Of a stretch of 64,000 bases of DNA, positions 33,845-43,773 are shown piece after piece (position 1 is the stretch's first letter; each line of letters starts with the position of its first letter). The notes beneath the pieces are model-generated. The model was given only the letters and a program-made list of their open reading frames with translations, was not told where the DNA came from and did not search any database. Source of the stretch: Sphingomonas echinoides (GTDB lineage: Bacteria; Pseudomonadota; Alphaproteobacteria; Sphingomonadales; Sphingomonadaceae). Position numbers and translations under genes: made by a program. The stretch covers positions 106,150 through 170,149 of the forward strand of contig NZ_JAPYKK010000004.1 of the NCBI RefSeq assembly GCF_029623395.1, written 5' to 3'.

Positions 33845-34654
33845 ATGACGTCGCTCGCAAAGCTCGCCAACGCCGTTCGCGATCGACGCGCGATCCTGTT
33901 CGCGGGCGCAGGCGTGTCGATGAGCGTCGGCCTGCCCTCCTGGGCTGAGTTGATCGATCACATGCGCAGCGAACTCGGACTGATGGACCAGCCGGGCAAC
34001 TGGAGTTATCAAACGCTGGCCGAATATTACCGGCTACAGCACGGGAGCATCGGCCCATTGCGCAGCTGGATGGACCGCACCTGGAGCGTATCGGCTGACC
34101 GTGTAGCGGAATCGCGTATCCACGAACTCATCGTCCAGCTCGATTTCCCGATCATCTACACGACCAATTACGACAATAATCTGGAAATCGCGTATCAGAT
34201 CCACGGCAAGCCGTTCGCGAAGGTCGCCAACACCAGCGACATCGTCAACGCCGATGTCGGCCAGCCGCAGATCGTCAAATTCCACGGCGATTTCGATGAC
34301 GATGAATCGCTGGTCATCGCCGAGACCGACTATTTTAAGCGGCTCGCATTCGAGACACCGCTCGATACCAAGTTCAAGGCCGATGCGCTCGGTCGCACGC
34401 TGATCTTCGTCGGTTACAGCATGTCGGACCTGAACATCCGGCTGACCCTGTATCGCATGTGGCAGACCTGGCGGGATTCAGGCCGCGAACGCGATCGCCC
34501 CTCGTCCTTCGTGTTCACCGCCAAGGAAGATCCTGTGCAGGATGCGGTGCTGGAACAATGGGGAATCACCGTGCTCCACGAAAAGGGCGAGGATCCCGCC
34601 GCATCGATGCTAGCGTTCTTGACCAAGCTCAAAGCCGCCGTTGACGAGGGCTGA
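33845..34654 (+). CDS. SIR2-fold protein (SIR2_2 type)
   Basis: A 269-aa protein with the NAD-binding signature of SIR2-like domains: GAGVS (residues 21-25), TTNYD (106-110), KFHGD with His147, and FVGYSMSD (188-195). There is no zinc finger, so it is not a classical deacetylase; SIR2-like domains of this sort are often NADases in phage defence. The frame is open upstream to about 33629 and the ATG at 33845 has no ribosome site, so the start is uncertain. It follows a terminator and converges on the IclR gene. Confidence 0.75.
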   Translation: MTSLAKLANAVRDRRAILFAGAGVSMSVGLPSWAELIDHMRSELGLMDQPGNWSYQTLAEYYRLQHGSIGPLRSWMDRTWSVSADRVAESRIHELIVQLDFPIIYTTNYDNNLEIAYQIHGKPFAKVANTSDIVNADVGQPQIVKFHGDFDDDESLVIAETDYFKRLAFETPLDTKFKADALGRTLIFVGYSMSDLNIRLTLYRMWQTWRDSGRERDRPSSFVFTAKEDPVQDAVLEQWGITVLHEKGEDPAASMLAFLTKLKAAVDEG

Positions 34655-34657
34655 CCC

Positions 34658-35467
34658 TCAGGCCGCCTCCATCTTGCGATAGCCCATGCCGCGCGAGATC
34701 TCTGCAGCCGCGGCTTCAACCGCACTGCGCACGGTGGTAGAAAAGTTTTCCCGGTCATAGGTGGTGATCGGGCAGCTTACCGAAATTGCCGCTTCCAGCT
34801 TGCCGCTGGCCCCAAACACGGGCGCGGCAACGCTCGCCACGTCGCGGTCAAAGAAGCCCCAGCTGACCACGCTGGTTTCGCGCCGGGCGCGTTCGACCAG
34901 ATCAACCAGAGCACCGATGCTGTCCGGCGTCTCCGGCGTGAACGTCTGGAAATTATAGGATTCGTACAGCGCCACGACCTCGGACAGCGGCAGGCCGGTC
35001 AACAACACGCGGCCCGGTGCCGTGGCATGGGCAGGCAGCCGGGTGCCCACCGTCATTGCGCTGATCAGCGACGTGTTTCCCTGGAACCGGGCGACATAGA
35101 CGACTTCCCAACCTTCGCGCACGGCAAGATGGGTGGAGGTCTGCGTGTCATCGCGCAACTTCCGGAGGATCGGCGTGGCGACTTCGATAAGGTCCTTGCC
35201 CGCCAGGAAACTGTACCCCAACTCCAACACGCGCGACCCGAGTTGATACCGCCGAGAATCCTGTCCGCGCCGCAGAAAACCGCAGGCCTCCAGCGTGTAA
35301 ACGATCCGAAACGCGCTCGAACGGGTGACGCTGGCATGCCGCGCCATCTCGGCGATAGTTTGCTCCTGCCGATCGCGAGTGAACGACTGCAGCATCTGCA
35401 GCCCGCGCGCCAGGCCGGGCACGATGTACCGCTCATCCAGCGCATCGGGTTGTTCTTCGTCAGACAT
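34658..35467 (-). CDS. IclR family transcriptional regulator
   Basis: A 269-aa regulator: winged HTH at about residues 15-75 (TIAEMARHASVTRSSAFRIV) and an effector domain (STHLAVREGWEVVYVARFQG; LPAHATAPGRVLL). It is last in the leftward ThDP-enzyme operon, 60 bases after the aldehyde dehydrogenase gene. It may control that operon or the divergent FAD-monooxygenase gene. Confidence 0.87.
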   Translation of the reverse strand: MSDEEQPDALDERYIVPGLARGLQMLQSFTRDRQEQTIAEMARHASVTRSSAFRIVYTLEACGFLRRGQDSRRYQLGSRVLELGYSFLAGKDLIEVATPILRKLRDDTQTSTHLAVREGWEVVYVARFQGNTSLISAMTVGTRLPAHATAPGRVLLTGLPLSEVVALYESYNFQTFTPETPDSIGALVDLVERARRETSVVSWGFFDRDVASVAAPVFGASGKLEAAISVSCPITTYDRENFSTTVRSAVEAAAAEISRGMGYRKMEAA

Positions 35468-35527
35468 CGGGAGCCCTCTTATCCTTCAGTCCAGCCTATA
35501 CCGATGCGCCAGCAAACCACAATTGGT

Positions 35528-36991
35528 TCACGCCCAAGGCAAAGGCGAAGGATCCAACCCGACATAGACGCTTTTTTGCTGCATGTGGGCCCGGATCCCG
35601 TCCCGCCCCTTTTCGCGACCAAGACCGCTGTCTTTCCAGCCACCAAACGGCGTCGAAATGCTGAATTGCTTATACGTGTTGATCCACACCGTCCCGACTT
35701 CCAACTGCCGGGCGAGCGCATAGGCGCGGGGAAAGTTCTGGGTCCAGATCCCAGCGGCCAGACCATAAACACTGTCATTCGCCTGGGCGATGAGGTCGGC
35801 CTCGTCGTCGAACGGCATTATCACCAGTACCGGCCCGAACACTTCCTCGCGACAGATCGCGGCGTCGTTGGTGACGCCAGCCAGGATTGTCGGGAGATAA
35901 TAGGCGCCATTGTCATACAGCGCGCCTTCCGGTCGACCGCCGCCGCACAGCAACGTTGCCCCGTCCGCCAAAGCGCGCTCGACAAAGTCTGCGACGGTGT
36001 CGCGGTGAAGGGTGGAGACGAGCGGTGCGACCTGCGTATCCGGCGCGGTACCCGGCCCAACTCGCAGCGCCTTGGTCCGTTCAACGAGGCGCGGCACGAA
36101 CGCGTCATAAAGCGATCGTGCGACAAACAGGCGAGACCCGGCGATGCAGGATTGGCCGGATGAGCTGAAGATCCCAAACAGAATGCCGGCGATCGCCTGG
36201 TCGATGTCCGCATCGGGCAGTACAATCGTCGGCGATTTGCCGCCCAACTCGAGCGAAACCGGCATCAGCTTTTCGGCAGCAGCAGCGGCGATACGACGAC
36301 CGGTGGCGGTACCTCCAGTAAACAGGATCTTGCCCACTCCGGGGTGGCGGACGATCGCTTCTCCGATGATGCGCCCCGGCCCCGGCAACACCGACAGCAA
36401 CCCCTTGGGCAGCCCTTGGGCGGCGATAATGCCTGCCAGATGAAGCGACACAAGCGACGTCCATTCCGCTGGCTTCAGCACCACCGCATTGCCCGCAGCG
36501 AGCGCGGGCGCGATCTTTTGCGCGTCACTGGCAATCGGCGAGTTCCACGGCGTGATCGCGCCGATCACGCCGATTGGTTCGTGCAAGGACAGCGTCAAAT
36601 AGCGTCCGCGCGGGCTGGTCAGGCTTTCGTCCATGGTTTCCAGCGCTGCGGCGAAGTAGCGGAACGTGCTTGCAGCGGAGAGCGCCAGCGCCCGCGTTTC
36701 GGCGCGCGACTTTCCGGTATCGGCCGTCTGCAATACGGAAATCGTGTCGACATCGGCCTCGATCGCGTCGCCAATCCGGGTAAGGATGCGGGCACGCTGG
36801 TGGGGCAACATTGCGCGCCATTCGGGATCGGCGACAGCGCGCTGACCTGCGGCGACCGCGTCCTTCACGTCGTCCACGCCGGCGGTACCATAACGGGTGA
36901 CAACGCTGCCATCGGCGGGATTGATGCTATCGACCAAGCCGCCCCGGCCGGTGCGCCAATCGCCGCCGACGAAGATCTTCGTGAAGTCCAT
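35528..36991 (-). CDS. NAD(P)-dependent aldehyde dehydrogenase
   Basis: A 487-aa aldehyde dehydrogenase with the expected catalytic residues Asn150 (TPWNSP), Glu248 (LELGGKSP) and Cys282 (GQSCIAGSR). It is non-acylating by motif. It follows the aspartate-dehydrogenase-like gene by 12 bases. In this operon it could oxidise an aldehyde made by the ThDP enzyme. Confidence 0.9.
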   Translation of the reverse strand: MDFTKIFVGGDWRTGRGGLVDSINPADGSVVTRYGTAGVDDVKDAVAAGQRAVADPEWRAMLPHQRARILTRIGDAIEADVDTISVLQTADTGKSRAETRALALSAASTFRYFAAALETMDESLTSPRGRYLTLSLHEPIGVIGAITPWNSPIASDAQKIAPALAAGNAVVLKPAEWTSLVSLHLAGIIAAQGLPKGLLSVLPGPGRIIGEAIVRHPGVGKILFTGGTATGRRIAAAAAEKLMPVSLELGGKSPTIVLPDADIDQAIAGILFGIFSSSGQSCIAGSRLFVARSLYDAFVPRLVERTKALRVGPGTAPDTQVAPLVSTLHRDTVADFVERALADGATLLCGGGRPEGALYDNGAYYLPTILAGVTNDAAICREEVFGPVLVIMPFDDEADLIAQANDSVYGLAAGIWTQNFPRAYALARQLEVGTVWINTYKQFSISTPFGGWKDSGLGREKGRDGIRAHMQQKSVYVGLDPSPLPWA

Positions 36992-37003
36992 GCCCGTTTC
37001 CGA

Positions 37004-37810
37004 TCAGATGACGATGGGGGAAGCCATGCCCGAAAGCAGTCGAGCGATGCTGTGCGCCGTCAGCGCCGAAGTCTTTGGATTGGCTCGCGAGGGTTCCCCG
37101 CAAATGCTGATCTCGAAGCGGCCATCGCCGCCCTCGAACATCAGCTCGTGGACGTTCTTGGCTACATTCGGATCGGCCACGAGTTCGACCTCGGTCTGAT
37201 CGAAACCGATCCCGGCCAACGCGATCGTCGCCGCCACGTTGGAATTCTTCGGGTATTTTAGCGCCGCCTGCCGCGCATTGCCGACGTAAAACGTGGCCGG
37301 CGCCTGCAGGTTCGACAAGTCCACCAGTTCCTCGGCCGGGGTTCCAGCCCAGGCCATCGGCGGTTTGCGTCCGATATACCGTACACGCGACAGCCCCCCC
37401 AGCCGTGCCGCGGCCAGCGCGTCGATCCCGGCCATCGCCCCCGCGGCAAGAATGACCCGGCTGCCGCCATCGTCCGCCGCGGTGCGCAACCGTGCCAGCA
37501 ACGCATCGTCGGCAAGCGATCCGATGGAAACGACCATCAGTGGAATCCCCGCGCGCAGGACCGCCTCGCCAAATTCGGACACGGCGCTGTGACCGGCGCA
37601 TTCCACCACGATGTCCGGTCGGGCAGCAACCAGCGCTGCCACATCCTCCACGATCGGGCGATCGCCATCCAGCACGAACGGTCGCGTCAGGATCGCCACA
37701 GTACGATACGGCACATCGCCGCATGCGGTCAGCGCTTCGCGAACCGAATGCGCAATGCCACCGTCACCAATGAAACCGATGCCAAGGGGGGGACGGGCCG
37801 ACATGGTCAC
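37004..37810 (-). CDS. Aspartate dehydrogenase-like oxidoreductase (NadX/DUF108 family)
   Basis: A 268-aa protein with an N-terminal nucleotide motif (IGFIGDGGIAHSV, residues 11-23) and the DUF108 C-terminal domain (AAGAMAGIDALAAARLGGL; KYPKNSNVAATIALAGIG). Known members make or oxidise L-aspartate, but relatives in catabolic operons may reduce other oxo or imino acids. No nadA, nadB or nadC gene is nearby. Its ATG overlaps the ThDP-enzyme stop (ATGA). Confidence 0.78.
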   Translation of the reverse strand: MTMSARPPLGIGFIGDGGIAHSVREALTACGDVPYRTVAILTRPFVLDGDRPIVEDVAALVAARPDIVVECAGHSAVSEFGEAVLRAGIPLMVVSIGSLADDALLARLRTAADDGGSRVILAAGAMAGIDALAAARLGGLSRVRYIGRKPPMAWAGTPAEELVDLSNLQAPATFYVGNARQAALKYPKNSNVAATIALAGIGFDQTEVELVADPNVAKNVHELMFEGGDGRFEISICGEPSRANPKTSALTAHSIARLLSGMASPIVI

Positions 37811-39489
37811 TTCGCCAGCTTGGGAGGGCCTGCGAAGCGCACGGGATACGGCCCGATCGCCACCATATCGACTTCAATGATAGCCGCGCCGGGCTTGGAC
37901 CGTGCCCGCGCCAGCGCAGCGGCCACGTCGCCCACGTCGCTAACCTTCTCATGCCGCAACCCCATAGCGACGGCGAGTGCGCCGAAGTCGGGGATCAGGA
38001 TGTTGGAGAACAACTTGCGCGCGCCATACTCCACGTCCTGGATATTGCGGATCACGCCATATCCCAGGTCGTTCATCAGGATCAGCGTCACGTCCGGCTG
38101 CTCTTGCGCCAGCGTCATCAATTCACCCAGACACAGGCTGAGACCGCCATCGCCGGACAACGCGAACGCGCCCGCCGGAGAAGCCAACGCCGCACCGATC
38201 GCCATCGGCAATCCCTGGCCGATGCCGCCGCCCACTGCGTGAACGCCGGCGCGCGAGTGGCCGACGCGAAGATAGCGGTTCCCCCAGGTGCTATTCGAAA
38301 TGGTGACGTCGCGCACCCATGCCGCCTCGGCGGGGATGGCCGCCTGCACGGCATCGACCAATTCGGCATAGTCGCCCAGGCCGGCGCGCAGGTTCGCCGG
38401 CATGGCTTCGCGCGCGGCGGTGATCTTGGCGACGAACGCGGGTTCGATTTCCAGCCCTTCCGCCGCCGCGTCGACCAGCCCAGCCAGCGCAGTGCGCACA
38501 TCGCCGTGTACGAACAGGTCGTTGCTATAGGTGCGACCATCAGCCGTTACATCGCAATCGATCACTGCGACACGCGCCGGCAGGCGCAGCTTGTAGGTCC
38601 AGGTTTCGTTGCCGCGGAGCCGCGATCCTGCGACGATCAGCAAGTCCGCCTCTTCATACAGAGCCTGGATCTGCGGAGTGCAATTGAACGCGCCCAGCGA
38701 CAACGGATGCATTTCAGGCACGATGCCCCGGCCGTTGGTCGACGTGACGATCGGCACACCCAAATCGGCGAGCTGCGTCGCTTCGGCTTCCGCCCCACGC
38801 GCACCACCGCCCAGCAGCACCATCGGGCGCCGGGCTGCACGCAGCATGGCCGCCAGCGCATCGATATCGCTCTGCGCGGTCGGCAGCACGCGCCGTTCGA
38901 TTTCGGGCAGGACGGCGGGAACCGACATCAATGCCGCCTGCACGTCCACCGGAATCTCGATGCTGACCGGGCCGGTCGGCGCGGAAAGCGCGACCGTCGC
39001 GGCTTCCACCATCGTCGCCACCAGTTCGTCTGGCGAGCTGATCCGGAATGCCGCCTTGGAAATCGCTTGCAGCATTTCCAACTGGCGCGGCGCTTCGTGA
39101 ATATAGGCACGGTCCCGGTCGAGATGCTCGAGTTCGACCTGGCCTGTGATGTGCATTACCGGCGATCCGGCAGTCAAGGCTTCGACCATGGCGCCGGCCG
39201 CATTGCCTGCCGCGGTGCCAGTGCTGGTGAACGCCACGCCCAGCGAGCCCGACACCCGCGCATAGGCATCCGCCATGTTCAAGCCGCCCGCTTCCCCGCG
39301 CGCCGCCACAAAGCGGATATTGTCGCGCACGCCCAGCGGATCCAGAATGGGCATGTTGTGGATGCTGATCACGCCAAAAGCGTAGGTCACGCCCCAATGT
39401 TCGAGCAGGCGCACGATGACCTCGCCCACGCTAGCCTGCTCAGCCTGTGCTTCTATCGTGGGGTTCATTTCAGTCTCGACGTTGATCAT
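37807..39489 (-). CDS. Thiamine-diphosphate-dependent decarboxylase/synthase-like enzyme
   Basis: A 560-aa protein with the three domains of the acetolactate synthase/benzoylformate decarboxylase superfamily. Glu66 in ARGEAGGLNMADAYAR is the cofactor-activating Glu, and the C-terminal ThDP/Mg site is SGDGGLSLCLGE followed by NDLGYGVI. It is shorter than true AHAS in context terms, as no small subunit gene is present. The start at 39489 has AAGG seven bases upstream; 39468 is an alternative. It probably decarboxylates a 2-oxo acid. Confidence 0.82.
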   Translation of the reverse strand: MINVETEMNPTIEAQAEQASVGEVIVRLLEHWGVTYAFGVISIHNMPILDPLGVRDNIRFVAARGEAGGLNMADAYARVSGSLGVAFTSTGTAAGNAAGAMVEALTAGSPVMHITGQVELEHLDRDRAYIHEAPRQLEMLQAISKAAFRISSPDELVATMVEAATVALSAPTGPVSIEIPVDVQAALMSVPAVLPEIERRVLPTAQSDIDALAAMLRAARRPMVLLGGGARGAEAEATQLADLGVPIVTSTNGRGIVPEMHPLSLGAFNCTPQIQALYEEADLLIVAGSRLRGNETWTYKLRLPARVAVIDCDVTADGRTYSNDLFVHGDVRTALAGLVDAAAEGLEIEPAFVAKITAAREAMPANLRAGLGDYAELVDAVQAAIPAEAAWVRDVTISNSTWGNRYLRVGHSRAGVHAVGGGIGQGLPMAIGAALASPAGAFALSGDGGLSLCLGELMTLAQEQPDVTLILMNDLGYGVIRNIQDVEYGARKLFSNILIPDFGALAVAMGLRHEKVSDVGDVAAALARARSKPGAAIIEVDMVAIGPYPVRFAGPPKLAK

Positions 39490-39665
39490 TTCTAACCTTG
39501 CTTCTGCGGGAAGACGCGAGCGCGCACGTTCTACCAAGGTTGACCTGGCAGTAGCGGCTGACCGCAGGCGTCCCGATCGATGAGGTGATTTCGATCTATC
39601 GCTTGTTTATATGTGAGGCAAGTGGTTTAAATGAGAACATGACCCACAGGTTGGAGTTTGGATCT

Positions 39666-40823
39666 ATGCATTCGACTAAAAGCGTCCTGGTGATTGGCGG
39701 CGGCATTGCCGGGGCAGCGCTCGCAATCGCGCTTGCCCGCGAGAACATCGAGCCCACACTGGTCGAGAAACAGGCGGTGTGGCAGCCCTCGAGCTCGGGC
39801 ATTTTCGTCTATGCCAACGGGCTGGCGGCGCTGGACCGCATCGGCGTCCTTGCCGACATTCTGGACGCTGGCTGGTCGAGCGAAGACGGCGTCAATCCGT
39901 ATTACAACGCCGATGGGACATCGATTGTCTCAACCGTCTATCCCCGCATCGGCGGCAGTCATGTCCCGCCGATCCTCGGCATCAAGCGCTCCGAAATGCA
40001 CCGCGTTCTGGCAGCGGCGCTGGAGTCGCATCGCGTTCCGATTCGACTCGGCACCGTCGTCGAACAGATCGACGATGCTGGCGATCACGTTTCAGTGGCA
40101 TTTTCCGACGGAAGCGTCGGTCGCTATGACGCCGTGATTGGCGCGGATGGCATCCGTTCCGCCACCAGAACGAAGCTTTACGGCGCGATTGAACCCAGTT
40201 TTTCCGGCTTTGGCGTATGGCGCAGCATCCACCGGAAGCCGGCAGCAATCACCAATAAAATCATGATGATGGGCGTTGGCAAACGGTTGGGCATCATGCC
40301 GATCAGCAATGATATGCTGTATGTTTTCGCCACCGCGAACGAGACCAAGGATCGCTACTACGATCCCGCGACGCTTCACACCGAAATGGTGGCCAAATTC
40401 GGCGAGTTCGAAGGGCCGGCCGCGCCCCTCCTCGCCGAGATCCAGCGCCCCGAACAGGTACTCTATACGGCAGTCGAGGAGATGCGGTTACCGATGCCGT
40501 GGAACAAGGGTCGCACCCTGTTAATCGGGGATGCCGCGCACGCCTCCTCCCCGTTCATGGGCCAAGGCGGTGCCATGGCCCTGGAAGATGCGGTCGTCCT
40601 GGCAGAGATGCTGGGGCAGGCAACCGACATTCCCGCCTGTCTTGCCGCCTTCTACGAGCGTCGAGTCGAACGCTGCACTTTCGTCCAGGAAGAGTCGCGC
40701 AAGGTCGGTGAGCGCGGTGGCCAGGAAGATGCCGCTGCATGCGTTCGCAGGAACGAAGGAATGAAGCTCAACGCGCAAGCCGCAGTGGACAGCTTCTACA
40801 CCCGAATGGCCGAACCGATCTGA
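39666..40823 (+). CDS. FAD-dependent aromatic monooxygenase
   Basis: A 385-aa flavoprotein of the p-hydroxybenzoate hydroxylase/salicylate hydroxylase family. It has FAD motif VIGGGIAGAALAIALA (residues about 9-24), the GADGIRS segment near residue 160, and LLIGDAAHASSPFMGQG near 285. GGAG ten bases upstream supports the start. It is divergent from the ThDP operon. It probably hydroxylates an aromatic acid with NAD(P)H. Confidence 0.85.
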   Translation: MHSTKSVLVIGGGIAGAALAIALARENIEPTLVEKQAVWQPSSSGIFVYANGLAALDRIGVLADILDAGWSSEDGVNPYYNADGTSIVSTVYPRIGGSHVPPILGIKRSEMHRVLAAALESHRVPIRLGTVVEQIDDAGDHVSVAFSDGSVGRYDAVIGADGIRSATRTKLYGAIEPSFSGFGVWRSIHRKPAAITNKIMMMGVGKRLGIMPISNDMLYVFATANETKDRYYDPATLHTEMVAKFGEFEGPAAPLLAEIQRPEQVLYTAVEEMRLPMPWNKGRTLLIGDAAHASSPFMGQGGAMALEDAVVLAEMLGQATDIPACLAAFYERRVERCTFVQEESRKVGERGGQEDAAACVRRNEGMKLNAQAAVDSFYTRMAEPI

Positions 40824-41280
40824 TCGTTGTCCGGGCTTTTCAAAGCTTTTCGACGCTCGACTCAACAGGCCTGACATAGTTCGCATTACAACAGATGTTT
40901 CACCTACAAATAATCGAGACAGCCGAAATGGCGTGATGTCGATACGGCCAGAGGTCGGGAGTGGAGCGCGAAATGAGAGCACGAGGAGGCATTTCGGAAA
41001 CCTTGCGGCAGCGGCGTGCCGTGGCCTGTTCCGTCATTTTCCAGCGACCGGCAAAGGCCGGCAACAAACGCACCATCCCGACAGGCCTTCATACTCCCGC
41101 AGGAGGAAGCGACGGGCGGCACGACCAGAGCGTGCGCGGCTCGACGGACTTCGTATTCGACCGGCAGGTTGATCCCGAATATCAGGACAACCCTGCCCCA
41201 CGGTTCGCACGCTTACGCGCGAACGCTTTCTCGGCTCCGCGCGTCCTGCGCAGCCGACTACACTAAAGAGGGGGAAGGCT
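40824..41280. other. Intergenic region before TonB receptor
   Basis: No gene is supported in these 457 bases. A weak hairpin (CCGGC...GCCGG near 41050) and the ribosome site GGGGGAAGG before 41281 are the only elements noted. Confidence 0.5.
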
Positions 41281-43608
41281 ATGACCTATATATCCTGCAA
41301 CTTCCGGACGAACCTGCTGCTCGCGGCGTCGTCCGCCGTTCTGCTATGGTCGGTACCATCCGTAGCGCAGACTGCGCCCGCACTAGATCAGGCCGCACCG
41401 GAGCCGACAGCCGCGGCCTCCCTCGCGCCCGTTCAAGGAAACAGCGACGACATCATCGTCACCGCGGACAAGCGCGAGTCCAGCGTGCAACGGGTGCCAA
41501 TCGCAATCACCGCGATTTCCGGTGAATCGCTCGCCAAAGCCGGCATCATCCAGATTGCAAGTCTCGCAACGAGCATCCCGAGCTTCAACTACAGCGAAAT
41601 TCTGGGTTCGGCGAAACTCAACATCCGCGGGATCGGCTTCAGCAACACGGCCGCCGGTGCCGAAGGCAGTGTCGCGTACAACCTCAACGATGTGTACGTT
41701 TCCCGCCCAGCCGCCCAGATCGGCAATTTCTACGATGTCAGCCGCGTCGAAGTTCTCCGCGGCCCGCAGGGAACGCTGTATGGCCGCAACGCCACCGGCG
41801 GCGCGGTGAACATCTACACCAACCGGCCGACCAATTCGTGGTCCGGTTACGGCCAGGTCTCGTACGGCAATTACAACGACCTGATCGCCGAGGGTGCGGT
41901 GGGCGGACCCGTTACTGATACGCTCGGCATTCGTATGGCCGTGTTCAGCCAGACCCGCGATGGCTATGGCAAAAACATCGTCACCGGCAACGACGTCAAC
42001 AACGTCAGGAGCCGCAGCGCGCGCTTGACCGCGCTCTGGCGCCCTGCCCCCAACCTCGCCATCACCGTCATCGGCGATATTGGTCGGCAGAAGGACAACT
42101 CAAGTCAGCCAAACTTGATCGGCGCGCGCGGTCTGACCGGCGAAGTCGGCGTCACCGGACAGCCGCTGTTGGGCGTTGCTCTGGGCGGGGTCGCCCTCCA
42201 GCGCAGCTACAACGTCGCGAACGACATGGATACGCGGTACGACCGGAAAACCGGCGGCGTGGTGGTTGACGCGAAACTCGATCTCGGTGCATTTTCGATT
42301 AGGTCGGTCAGCGCATGGCGCCACACCGACGTCTATTTGAACGCCGATATCGACTCGACCAGTGCACCAATTGCACGGGCGATCACCAACGAGAAGTCGG
42401 ATACCTATTCGCAGGAACTCAACGTCAACTACACCGGGAACCGGTTTGACGTCACGACCGGCGCCTATTTCTTCGCAGAGGATCTGTTCGGCACGCAATG
42501 GTCGCCAGCCAACGCTGCTGTTTTTGGCTTCCCTTATGTTCCAGGAACCTATGTCGGCACTTATGCCGCCGGCGGAAACCTCAAGACACGCGGTGTCGCG
42601 GTCTTCGGCCAGGGCTCGTACCACGCCACGGATCGCCTGACTCTTATCGTCGGCGCGCGGTACAGCACGGAAAAGAAAACGGACGACGATCTCTACACCG
42701 ATTTCGTCCGGTCGGGGGCGTTCCTGGCACCGGCCGATCTCAACAATCCGAAGCTGCCCTTTGCTGCCCCTAACCGCGTTTCGGCACGCTTCAATTCGTT
42801 CACGCCGAAGTTCGGCGTGAACTTCCAGGTCAACCCGCAGACCTTACTCTACGCGTCGGTGTCAAAGGGCTTCAAGGCGGGCCTGTTCAATCTGGGCGGT
42901 ACACAGGTGATCCCGACGAGCACGGGCGTGATCCTGTCGAACCCTGCGGTGAAACCGGAATCGGTCTGGGCCTATGAAGCGGGCCTGAAGGTACGCGGTC
43001 TTTCCAACCGGTTGCGGCTCAATCTCGCCGGCTTCTACTACGACTATTCCGATCTCCAGTTGTCAAAACTGGTCGGCACCGCGGCACAACTGACCAACGC
43101 CGCAGCGGCGCGGATTTATGGCGTAGAGGCGGAAGCCAACTTCGATCCTACCCCCGAACTGCGCTTCAATCTCAATGGAAGCTGGATGCACGCGCGCTTC
43201 ACGGACTTCTTCAACACCGATCCGGGACGGCCGTCGCTCGGGCTGCTCGATCTGTCGGGGAACCGGATGCCGCAAGCGCCCGACTTCACCGCCAACGCCG
43301 GCGTGGAATACCGGATCGCCATCGCCCATGGGACGATCGTGCCACGGGTACAGGGCAACTGGTCGTCGAAGGTCTTTTTCGACGAATTCAACGTCGCCGC
43401 AATCTCGCAGCCGTCGTTCGGCAAGGCCGATGTGTCGCTCGCCTATGAGGCGGTGGCCGGATACAAGATCATCGGATTCATCAACAACATCACGAACGAA
43501 AAGACCGCCGACACCGCATATCAGTCGGTTGCGTTGACCGGTTACCCGATCAACGGCGTCCTTGCTCCGCCGCGCACCTACGGTGTTCGCCTGCGCTACA
43601 GCTTCTGA
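41281..43608 (+). CDS. TonB-dependent receptor
   Basis: A 775-aa outer-membrane receptor: signal peptide (to about residue 29, SVAQT), TonB-box-like DDIIVTADKRE, plug (LNIRGIGFSN; VSRVEVLRGPQGTLYGRNATGGAVN) and a barrel ending RLRYSF. It matches receptors annotated as CirA/FecA-like that in sphingomonads often import aromatic or plant compounds. At the end of the catabolic block, it may import the substrate. A strong terminator follows directly. Confidence 0.9.
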   Translation: MTYISCNFRTNLLLAASSAVLLWSVPSVAQTAPALDQAAPEPTAAASLAPVQGNSDDIIVTADKRESSVQRVPIAITAISGESLAKAGIIQIASLATSIPSFNYSEILGSAKLNIRGIGFSNTAAGAEGSVAYNLNDVYVSRPAAQIGNFYDVSRVEVLRGPQGTLYGRNATGGAVNIYTNRPTNSWSGYGQVSYGNYNDLIAEGAVGGPVTDTLGIRMAVFSQTRDGYGKNIVTGNDVNNVRSRSARLTALWRPAPNLAITVIGDIGRQKDNSSQPNLIGARGLTGEVGVTGQPLLGVALGGVALQRSYNVANDMDTRYDRKTGGVVVDAKLDLGAFSIRSVSAWRHTDVYLNADIDSTSAPIARAITNEKSDTYSQELNVNYTGNRFDVTTGAYFFAEDLFGTQWSPANAAVFGFPYVPGTYVGTYAAGGNLKTRGVAVFGQGSYHATDRLTLIVGARYSTEKKTDDDLYTDFVRSGAFLAPADLNNPKLPFAAPNRVSARFNSFTPKFGVNFQVNPQTLLYASVSKGFKAGLFNLGGTQVIPTSTGVILSNPAVKPESVWAYEAGLKVRGLSNRLRLNLAGFYYDYSDLQLSKLVGTAAQLTNAAAARIYGVEAEANFDPTPELRFNLNGSWMHARFTDFFNTDPGRPSLGLLDLSGNRMPQAPDFTANAGVEYRIAIAHGTIVPRVQGNWSSKVFFDEFNVAAISQPSFGKADVSLAYEAVAGYKIIGFINNITNEKTADTAYQSVALTGYPINGVLAPPRTYGVRLRYSF

Positions 43609-43613
43609 CCCAC

Positions 43614-43654
43614 CCTCTGTTGGATGGATAAGCTCATCCAACAGAGGCCGTTTT
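43614..43654 (+). terminator. Rho-independent terminator after TonB receptor
   Basis: CCTCTGTTGGATG (43614-43626) and CATCCAACAGAGG (43635-43647) form a perfect 13-bp stem with an 8-base loop, followed by CCGTTTT. Confidence 0.85.
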
Positions 43655-43773
43655 GCTCAACGCGTGGCAGACCAAAGTCAGGGCCATTATTCCCGGTCGG
43701 AACCACGGTCTTCCGTGGATCCGACCGGGACATCCGCGCGGGAGTGGTAAGCGGCTGCCGCCTAACGACGTTA

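Noticed and set aside
39570..39600. GATCGA...TCGATC short inverted repeat between the ThDP operon and the FAD monooxygenase
   Set aside because: Only 6-bp arms and no match to other sites; too weak to call an operator.
24305..39620. Shared ATATGTGA-type words at 24308 and 39609 as a common regulator site
   Set aside because: Eight shared bases in a window of this size are expected by chance.
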